Shown here: in pieces, positions 17,905 to 24,090 of the stretch
Layout of the letters: the number at the start of each line of letters is the position of its first letter
Position numbering within the stretch: the stretch's first letter is position 1
Assembly (NCBI GenBank): GCA_001897525.1
Contig: MKTB01000002.1
Coordinates: forward strand, 194,196 to 258,195
Reading direction: 5' to 3'
From: Bacteroidetes bacterium 43-16
GTDB lineage: Bacteria; Bacteroidota; Bacteroidia; Chitinophagales; Chitinophagaceae
Length of the DNA: 64,000 nucleotides
Notes under the pieces: model-generated
The model's input: the letters and a program-made list of their open reading frames with translations, nothing else
Databases searched by the model: none
Told to the model about the DNA's origin: nothing
Made by a program: the position numbers and the translations under genes

Positions 17905-18318
17905 ATGGAAAATGAGAATAAGAAAAAAACAAATGCCCCGATAGACGAGGCATACATCATGTCCATAATGGCGGGTGAAACAAAAAAGCCTGAAAAAGCA
18001 ACGGAGGAACCCCAGGCAGAACAAAAGGAGTTGATAGACGAAAAGCCCGCATCTAAGGAGCGTACCCGTCAAAAGAAAGTTTCCGGGTTCAGTTACGGTG
18101 AGCGTTTCCTCAATGGTCATACCATGACCCGCAGGGGTGATAAAAGCATTTACATCCGGCAGGAATATCACGAACGGCTTTCCCGTATTGTACAGGTTAT
18201 CGGTGAGGATAAAATACCCCTGTATGCTTATTTGGACAATATTCTCGAACACCATTTTGAACAGTTTGAGAAAGCCATCACCGATGATTTTAATGAGAAA
18301 TTTAAACCCATATTTTAA
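17905..18318 (+). CDS. traB: Conjugative transposon protein TraB (DUF3408)
   Basis: 137 aa. An acidic and basic disordered N-terminal half is followed by the DUF3408 domain: GDKSIYIRQEYHERLSRIVQVIGEDKIPLYAYLDNILEHHFEQF (about residues 75-120), which resembles ribbon-helix-helix DNA-binding proteins. It probably partners the ParA-like TraA upstream, as a ParB or centromere-binding analogue; this is inference. Short spacings place it in the traA-B-D unit. Confidence 0.85.
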   Translation: MENENKKKTNAPIDEAYIMSIMAGETKKPEKATEEPQAEQKELIDEKPASKERTRQKKVSGFSYGERFLNGHTMTRRGDKSIYIRQEYHERLSRIVQVIGEDKIPLYAYLDNILEHHFEQFEKAITDDFNEKFKPIF

Positions 18319-18329
18319 AGTATTTGATT

Positions 18330-18968
18330 ATGGAAATAATAATTGTTATCTGCCTGCTGATTGTTATTGTGCTGCTGGCAAAGGATAAAATCATCATCAA
18401 AAAGGTGGTGAAAAGCAAGCCTCAACATCCTGCGGTAAATCCCGATTTATCGGAAATAATGGGCAAGCCAAAGCCTGTAAAGCGACACATAGTGCCAACA
18501 AGTGCCACGAAACGCCAATTTGATAAAAAGGCTGATATACCTGATAATTTTGAAGCAGAAACCAACGAAGCAGGTTTTGCGAGGGAAATTCCGCAGGAGG
18601 AATTGGATGAAGTTTTTGGGAGTGAACCTGTTTCCGATTTTGAGAGTGAGGACGAGGAATGGCAAGAACAGGGATTACCGAACAGCGACAATGGGTTTGC
18701 CACAGGGGTTACCTACGAGGAACTGACAACCGTGGGGGCATTGCTTCAGCAAGACGTGCTGGAACCTGCCTCTCAACAAAAAGCGGTAGACATCGTTCAG
18801 CGAATACAGGGAACCGAATTGTTTAGCTTGCTCGAAAACTCCATAGAGGGGGCTTCACGAAAGATTGCGGAGCTGCTGGATAAAAGCCTCCCCGCCAGAG
18901 CGGATTTCAATTCTTCCAACGTGCGGAATAAGGATTTAGAGGGTTTCGACATTGGGGAGTTTGTCTGA
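18330..18968 (+). CDS. traD: Conjugal transfer protein TraD-like
   Basis: 212 aa from the ATG at 18330; a TTG two codons earlier is less likely. An N-terminal TM helix (EIIIVICLLIVIVLLAKD) is followed by a long acidic linker (EEELDEVF..., EDEEW) and a helical C-terminal part ending NKDLEGFDIGEFV. This matches proteins annotated TraD in Bacteroidetes transposons; their mechanism is unknown. The stop codon lies inside a terminator hairpin (18955-18985), so transcription of traA-B-D probably ends here rather than running into traE. Confidence 0.75.
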   Translation: MEIIIVICLLIVIVLLAKDKIIIKKVVKSKPQHPAVNPDLSEIMGKPKPVKRHIVPTSATKRQFDKKADIPDNFEAETNEAGFAREIPQEELDEVFGSEPVSDFESEDEEWQEQGLPNSDNGFATGVTYEELTTVGALLQQDVLEPASQQKAVDIVQRIQGTELFSLLENSIEGASRKIAELLDKSLPARADFNSSNVRNKDLEGFDIGEFV

Positions 18969-18985
18969 AAAGACAGCTCCCTTTT
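18955..18985 (+). terminator. Terminator overlapping the traD stop codon
   Basis: Stem GGGAG (18955-18959) and TGTCT (18962-18966) pairing with AGACA (18971-18975) and CTCCC (18977-18981), loop GAAA, followed by TTTTGTTT. The traD stop codon is within the hairpin. It would stop rightward transcription before the oppositely oriented defence-like cassette. Confidence 0.7.
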
Positions 18986-18987
18986 GT

Positions 18988-19788
18988 TTATATCGCTTTA
19001 TCAAGTCTTTTATGAATGTAGGATATGGTATTCAAAATATCCAAAGCCTCGTCTTCGGTAATTTCAAATTTGATTTTAGGTTCGTGCGCCGTAGAGTTTC
19101 TAATTAAGCCAAACATACCTTTAATCAAGTTGCATAATCCTAAATGCTCGCTTCTATCCGTATCCGTTTTTAAGTGATTGATTTTAACCAACGGATTACT
19201 GGTAGAAAATGAAGTTTCTGCTAAAGCATTGCCATCTGCATAAAGCCCGGTCATTTTCCTTAAACGGTCTGCAATACTTTTGGTAGCCTCAAAAACAGAA
19301 TGAAAGTAGTTTTCAACCAATAGTTCAGCCTTACAATATTCAAATATCGCAGCATGAACATTCCTGCTTTCCAACTTATGTTTTAAGCGGCTGGCACGTT
19401 GTTCGGCTTCTGCGATTGTTGTAGCTTTTTCAACTAATCTGAATTTACCTTGCTCTGTGAGTTCTGTACCTATAAACGCTAAACGTTTATTAACCTCTAA
19501 TCTGCGGTTATGAAAAATTTCTTCTTTCCCAATATACCGAACAGGTTGCAAAGCATCTTGCACAAATCTTAGTATATGATTTGAACATTGATTTTTATTC
19601 TGCCAATCAGCAAATGCAGAATACAGTCTTCTCCATTTTGTGTTTTGAGGGTCAACATCCGGGATGTTTGCGTTCAATAGAATTTGCCCTATTTCCGTAC
19701 CTGTCAAACCATCCGAAGCATCTCCAATAGTTTTACATAATCCCTCCAACACATGCGCTTCAAACATTGGACGTTTAATACTTGCCAT
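18988..19788 (-). CDS. TIGR02391/Ymh-family protein with HEPN-type motif
   Basis: 266 aa. The C-terminal part (about residues 150-266) matches the TIGR02391 (Hypoth_Ymh) family, related to the HEPN superfamily, and contains FGLIRNSTAHEPK. RNSTAH (Arg230, His235) is an RxxxxH motif of the kind that forms the RNase active site in HEPN toxins. The N-terminal part (ALEGL-like helix, EIGQILLNANIPDVDP) is the usual accessory region of the family. It is the last gene of a five-gene leftward operon, 5 bp after the NdpA-like gene. Proposed role: ribonuclease effector of a defence system. Family membership is fairly sure; activity is inference. Confidence 0.8.
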   Translation of the reverse strand: MASIKRPMFEAHVLEGLCKTIGDASDGLTGTEIGQILLNANIPDVDPQNTKWRRLYSAFADWQNKNQCSNHILRFVQDALQPVRYIGKEEIFHNRRLEVNKRLAFIGTELTEQGKFRLVEKATTIAEAEQRASRLKHKLESRNVHAAIFEYCKAELLVENYFHSVFEATKSIADRLRKMTGLYADGNALAETSFSTSNPLVKINHLKTDTDRSEHLGLCNLIKGMFGLIRNSTAHEPKIKFEITEDEALDILNTISYIHKRLDKAI

Positions 19789-19793
19789 ACTTT

Positions 19794-20840
19794 CTACTTT
19801 TCTTCCTCGTAATAGATTTTGTAATACTTCCTACCATCTTTCTCAACACCCTTTTCAATAAGATCTTTATTCCCATGAATATATATGTCGAAATTTCGGT
19901 CAAGTTTTAGTACGCTTTTGAAAACACGAGATTGTTTTTTTACAGCTTGGGAAGATATTGGGAAGCTATCTGCTAATTCTACCTCATTTTCCTGTCTGTA
20001 AGTTTGATCGAACTTTCTAAACGATTCAATAACATTGTTGTCTCCAAACACTTCCTCTTCAAACTCCTCTTTATTAAATGTCTCATTCTTTTTAAAATAG
20101 TCCACAGATCGATTTAAAAAATCAATTTTATCGGCTTTACTCAACTCAAAGTCTTCATCTAATTGCTTTGTTACAAACTGTTTGGCTATTCCTAAAAATT
20201 GGTTGGTTTGATGGTATTCATCCTTGATAATGCTCACATTAAGAAACTCATCTTTCCAATATTGTGCTTCGTTTGATTTGCTTGCATTATCAATAATTAA
20301 AATTTTATATCCTGTTTCGGCAGTTGTATTGAAAATCAAACAGCCTTTATCCATGCTTTTCAAATCGAATCCAATTTCATGTACAATATTATAATTCGAT
20401 CTTTGCTTCTTCATCTGAATAAATGGAGAAGGTGTTTCTGATTTGAAAATGCCAAGTACATTAACAACCTCATCTTCTATAATTATATTGTCGAATAGTG
20501 AAATATTGAGTTGCCCTTCTTTTATTTTGGGGTGCATTGACTGTTCATAAAGTAATTTTGCTATACTTTGAGAATTTGAGATAAAAGAATTTGGATCTGA
20601 AAATATCTGCTTAGCTAAAGTAAACACTTCATTCATCTCAATATTTACTGCATGGGTAAATTTGTAAAGTTCTTCTGTTTTTAAAAGGGATAAGAAATAT
20701 TTTAAAAGATAGTTTTTCGTGTCCGATGCTAAGAGCGATTCTTCATTAGAAAGACTATATTTTTCATCTCGTAATTTATTTCCAATTTGGTGCGTAATAA
20801 TTTTCTCTATTTCTACTTGGGTAAAATCTATATTATTCAT
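19794..20840 (-). CDS. Nucleoid-associated protein, NdpA/YejK family
   Basis: 348 aa. The order of motifs matches Bacteroidetes NdpA-family proteins (PF04245): an N-terminal IEKIITHQIGNKLRDEKYSLS, then FKSETPSPFIQMKK, LDKGCLIFNTTAETGYKILIIDN, AQYWKDEFLNV, and a C-terminal VKKQSRVFKSVLKLDRNFDIYIHGN. The family binds nucleoids in E. coli (YejK), but copies also occur in mobile and defence loci. It is packed 3 bp after the GapS4b-like gene and 5 bp before the Ymh gene, so it probably acts with them. Confidence 0.85.
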   Translation of the reverse strand: MNNIDFTQVEIEKIITHQIGNKLRDEKYSLSNEESLLASDTKNYLLKYFLSLLKTEELYKFTHAVNIEMNEVFTLAKQIFSDPNSFISNSQSIAKLLYEQSMHPKIKEGQLNISLFDNIIIEDEVVNVLGIFKSETPSPFIQMKKQRSNYNIVHEIGFDLKSMDKGCLIFNTTAETGYKILIIDNASKSNEAQYWKDEFLNVSIIKDEYHQTNQFLGIAKQFVTKQLDEDFELSKADKIDFLNRSVDYFKKNETFNKEEFEEEVFGDNNVIESFRKFDQTYRQENEVELADSFPISSQAVKKQSRVFKSVLKLDRNFDIYIHGNKDLIEKGVEKDGRKYYKIYYEEEK

Positions 20841-20843
20841 CTT

Positions 20844-21980
20844 TTATGTCGTATGTTGTACAGAATGTGGTTGAGATTTCAGTAAATTATATTTTTCCAT
20901 TTTGAATTTTTCAAATTCTTGTAATAAAAATAACCTCACTTTATCTTTGTTTACTCCTTTATATTCATCTTTAAGATTAACGGTTGAAACATCTATTGAA
21001 AATTCAATGTTGCTAAGTCGTTTTTTGAAATATCCGTTGAAGCCAAATTGAACTACGCAGTTCCCTTCAGCGGCATGATAGGAAAAATTGTAAAGAGCTT
21101 CAACTGAGGCTAACTCAATATATTTATGATTCTCATTTTCATTAATCAAATAATGTTCATGTAGTGTTTCGCCATTTATTTTTAAAGTATTTACTTTACC
21201 CGTCATTAACTTGGCAATTTCAATTGGCATTTCCATAGTTCTATCAGGAGCAATATCCAAATCTGTGGCTCTTTGAAATTCAAAAATTTCAGAACTATCA
21301 GTTAGACTTAAAAAAAATTTAATCCTTTCTTCATTTGTGAAATTGCTATACAAGATTCTTTCAACGTCTGTATTTGGTTTAGTATAGTTTTTACTTTTAA
21401 ACTCATTAACCAAATGCTTAACACCCAAATCCGCAATTGTTTGAGTTTCAGGAGAGGTGTAAATCATTCTTAGATATACCTTGTCATTTTCTTGTACCTT
21501 CTCTAAGACAATTTCTCCATCATACTCATTTTTAGTTCTATACCAGCCAGAATTATAATTATTCGTTTGACATCTAAATTGCATTTTCACTTTGTTTGGA
21601 TTTCCTTCAACCATTGCAAAATTGGTTTGCGAAATAACAGCCTGTCGTGAATCCGCTGTTCTTATAATTTCCTTTAAATCAATCTTGTCAGGAACAACTT
21701 TAATGAGATCATCTGTATTATGCCAGGCTAAAGGTCTTGAAAGAATTTTTTGGTTTAATTCTTTTCCTCGAATGTTTTCTTTAATATATTCAAATTCACT
21801 CGGAGAAAGTATTGTTGACAATAAAATTGGATATGTATCATTATTCTTTGAATCCTCTAAATAAATTCCACGCAGTCTGAGCAAGTATTTCAATTTTGTG
21901 TCGGATAATGACGGATGATTTAAAACGTCCTGAAGAGTTGCTCCAAAAGGGATATGCTTATTTACTTCTAACTTTTCCAT
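20844..21980 (-). CDS. GapS4b-like protein, putative defence partner
   Basis: 378 aa, with no motif I can name with certainty. The N-terminal region (HIPFGATLQDVLNHPSLSDTKLKYLLRLRGIYLEDSKNNDTYPILLSTILSPSEFEYI) looks like a small helical recognition domain. The middle contains FRCQTNNYNSGWYRTKNEYDGEIVL, and the C-terminal region is beta-rich. It resembles, from memory, the B component of the two-gene GAPS4 anti-phage system, which is always adjacent to a PD-(D/E)XK-like A component, as it is here (4-bp spacing). The assignment rests on context plus remembered similarity. Confidence 0.55.
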   Translation of the reverse strand: MEKLEVNKHIPFGATLQDVLNHPSLSDTKLKYLLRLRGIYLEDSKNNDTYPILLSTILSPSEFEYIKENIRGKELNQKILSRPLAWHNTDDLIKVVPDKIDLKEIIRTADSRQAVISQTNFAMVEGNPNKVKMQFRCQTNNYNSGWYRTKNEYDGEIVLEKVQENDKVYLRMIYTSPETQTIADLGVKHLVNEFKSKNYTKPNTDVERILYSNFTNEERIKFFLSLTDSSEIFEFQRATDLDIAPDRTMEMPIEIAKLMTGKVNTLKINGETLHEHYLINENENHKYIELASVEALYNFSYHAAEGNCVVQFGFNGYFKKRLSNIEFSIDVSTVNLKDEYKGVNKDKVRLFLLQEFEKFKMEKYNLLKSQPHSVQHTT

Positions 21981-21984
21981 AGTA

Positions 21985-22890
21985 CTAACGTAAAATAGGG
22001 TTATTATAATTTACTACTTCTAACTGCGAAGTAAAAGAGGCATCATTGAATATTTGCTTAATGTTGTTTACCGTTGGCAAATGTTCAGTTTCTGAATAGT
22101 CCGGAAAGCCAATTAATGTCGCTCCTTGTGCATTACAGCCAATATTTTTTGCTATTCCCATGTATTTCATCAAATCATCTCTATCAAAATTGTCGATTGC
22201 ATTTATAATGATAGTTGTTTCATTCTCCTTTGATGCTCTCAATGGTAATATACTTGAGTTAATGTACTGAATCGGCATAACTCTCCCGTTTCGTGGATTT
22301 CGGTCATCATTATTTAGCCCATTGTTGAAATAAACAAAGTCAATATTGTGTAGACGATATTTCAATTGAGCAAAACAAATCGAATCATATATGAACTCAA
22401 TCCGTTTATTGTCAACTAAAAAAATGCCGTCGTGATTTACCCCTGTATTTAACTCAATCCGAGATAATCGACTTACTAAATCGTTCTCACCTGTTCCTGA
22501 ATTGTTCAACCAAAACAAAACACCTCGATCGAAATGTGTGTCAATGTTCTGGTGAAGATTTATTGTGTATTGTTTTAACTCAGACTTTTTAAAGGATTCA
22601 ATTGCCTTAGCTAATTCAAGATATCGCTCTTTAAATTGTGTTGTTACTTGTGATACAGGATAAGGATCTGTGCTATATTTTGATGAATAGATGACATTTT
22701 CAATTGTGCTGCTCACCATAGGATTAACGTAATGAAAATATCCATCTATCCCATTTGTTCTTTTTCTGAACTCGGTATCAATACTATCAATATCATCATT
22801 TCTTAAAGGATTTATCCATCCTATAAGGGCTAAAAAATCCGCTACTACTGTTTCGCCTACTTCTCCTACACGTTTTGAATATTCTCCCAT
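21985..22890 (-). CDS. GapS4a-like protein with PD-(D/E)XK-type N-terminus
   Basis: 301 aa. The start MGEYSKRVGEVGETVVADFLALIGW, with Glu10 and Glu13, then NGIDGYFHY with Asp49, and VIYSSKYS with Lys71, follows the layout of a PD-(D/E)XK nuclease core (E, D, then xxK), with Ser in place of the usual acidic residue before Lys. The C-terminal half has no recognised motif. It resembles the A component of GAPS4. It follows the XRE regulator after 20 bp and precedes the partner gene after 4 bp. Likely a nuclease or inactive nuclease-like sensor. Confidence 0.55.
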   Translation of the reverse strand: MGEYSKRVGEVGETVVADFLALIGWINPLRNDDIDSIDTEFRKRTNGIDGYFHYVNPMVSSTIENVIYSSKYSTDPYPVSQVTTQFKERYLELAKAIESFKKSELKQYTINLHQNIDTHFDRGVLFWLNNSGTGENDLVSRLSRIELNTGVNHDGIFLVDNKRIEFIYDSICFAQLKYRLHNIDFVYFNNGLNNDDRNPRNGRVMPIQYINSSILPLRASKENETTIIINAIDNFDRDDLMKYMGIAKNIGCNAQGATLIGFPDYSETEHLPTVNNIKQIFNDASFTSQLEVVNYNNPILR

Positions 22891-22910
22891 AATTTCTATT
22901 TAAGTTAAGT

Positions 22911-23246
22911 CTAAGTTTTTTTTCTTCGATAGTATTTGATTTTCTTCTCTACTATTTTTAGGATTTCAAGTCCATCTTCCTCATTAAGAAGTTGATTAGT
23001 GATCTTATCGCTAATGTATCTAACCTTTAGTTCGGACTGGTCAATTTTGAACATTCTTGAAATTCCATCAATGATTTGTTCATTGGCATTTCGTTCATTC
23101 TTCTCTATTTTACTCAATGTTGACGTATCAATATTCAATTCCGCTGCGACTTTTCTAAGAGGAAGATTCGCTTTTCCCCTTAATGACCGGACATACTCGC
23201 CAAATGATATTCTTTCTAATGTTGACATTGACTTCTTGGACATCAT
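22911..23246 (-). CDS. XRE-family HTH regulator of the defence-like cassette
   Basis: 111 aa from the ATG at 23246; the Met at 23228 (MSTLERISFG) may be the true start, because the upstream ATGs lie within a palindromic operator. The HTH is standard: FGEYVRSLRGKANLPLRKVAAELNIDTSTLSKIEKNERNANEQIIDGISRMFKI (about residues 15-68). The C-terminal helix is basic (KKIKYYRRKKT). First gene of the five-gene leftward operon, so it probably controls expression of the cassette as a whole. Confidence 0.88.
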   Translation of the reverse strand: MMSKKSMSTLERISFGEYVRSLRGKANLPLRKVAAELNIDTSTLSKIEKNERNANEQIIDGISRMFKIDQSELKVRYISDKITNQLLNEEDGLEILKIVEKKIKYYRRKKT

Positions 23247-23259
23247 TTGTCCAAAAGTA
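23236..23259 (-). promoter_or_regulatory. Palindromic operator overlapping the cassette promoter
   Basis: A perfect palindrome, TTGGACA (23236-23242) and TGTCCAA (23248-23254), with a 5-bp centre. On the minus strand it overlaps a perfect -7 element, TACTTTTG (23259-23252). A likely transcription start would fall near 23245, giving a short leader to the Met at 23228. This is the expected arrangement for autoregulation by the XRE protein. Confidence 0.65.
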
Positions 23260-23440
23260 ATAAAATTCTATGATTTGAAAAATATGTATTTCATAGGTAT
23301 CAATTACTCATAACACTGCCACTCACTGCCAAGTAATTCCACTGAAAGACACATCGTTATTGCGCCTCTTTTTTCCTGACACTTTTGTTCCGAAAGCCCA
23401 CAGAAAGCGGGAAGTAGAAACAAAATAATTCATTCAGATT

Positions 23441-23746
23441 ATGGAAAGAAGAAAGAAAAAAGTATTGCTGACAGGCGTTGCGTTACTGTCGGCATTTGGT
23501 GTGTTCGCACAGGGAAACGGCAATGCTGGCATTCAGGAAGCAACACAAATGGTAACGGGATATTTTGACCCGGCTACCAAATTGATTTATGCCATCGGTG
23601 CGGTGGTTGGGTTAATCGGAGGTGTAAAGGTTTACAACAAATTCAGCAGTGGCGACCCGGACACATCGAAAACGGCGGCAAGCTGGTTCGGTGCGTGTAT
23701 CTTCTTAATCGTTGCAGCAACCATCCTGCGTTCATTCTTCCTTTAA
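23441..23746 (+). CDS. traE: Conjugative transposon protein TraE (DUF4134)
   Basis: 101 aa. Signal-like N-terminus (KKVLLTGVALLSAFGVFAQG), then two TM helices around LIYAIGAVVGLIGGVKVYNKF and WFGACIFLIVAATILRSFF: the DUF4134 pattern, related in size and topology to VirB2 pilins. It restarts the rightward tra genes after the inserted cassette; the 194 bp upstream hold no other gene and must contain its promoter if the traD terminator works. Confidence 0.9.
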   Translation: MERRKKKVLLTGVALLSAFGVFAQGNGNAGIQEATQMVTGYFDPATKLIYAIGAVVGLIGGVKVYNKFSSGDPDTSKTAASWFGACIFLIVAATILRSFFL

Positions 23747-23757
23747 TCCAATGCCCT

Positions 23758-24090
23758 ATGAGTAATTACAACATCAACAAAGGCATTGGAAGAACCGTAG
23801 AGTTCAAAGGGCTGAAAGCACAATACCTGTTCATCTTCGCAGGTGGCTTGCTCGGCGTGCTTATCCTTGTTATGATTATGTACATGGCAGGCGTAAACTC
23901 CTACATCTGCCTGTTCATAGGCGCAGGCGGTGCATCACTGATTGTTTGGAAAACATTCTCATTAAATGGCAAGTACGGCGAACACGGGTTGATGAAGCTG
24001 GGCGCAAAGAAAAAGCATCCCAAATACATCATCAGTCGCAAAGCGGTACATCGCAGTTTAAGGTTCACCTCTAAATCCGATGCCGTATGA
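23758..24090 (+). CDS. traF: Conjugative transposon protein TraF (DUF4133)
   Basis: 110 aa from the ATG at 23758; the open frame extends upstream to 23695, but that part overlaps traE. MSNYNINKGIGRTVEFKGLKAQYLF is the conserved start of DUF4133, followed by two TM helices (FAGGLLGVLILVMIMYMAG and ICLFIGAGGASLIVW). VirB3-like component next to the VirB4-like ATPase. Its stop overlaps the traG start in ATGA. Confidence 0.9.
   Translation: MSNYNINKGIGRTVEFKGLKAQYLFIFAGGLLGVLILVMIMYMAGVNSYICLFIGAGGASLIVWKTFSLNGKYGEHGLMKLGAKKKHPKYIISRKAVHRSLRFTSKSDAV

Noticed and set aside
23695-23757. Upstream extension of traF
   Set aside because: Overlaps the end of traE; the ATG at 23758 begins the conserved MSNYNINKG start.
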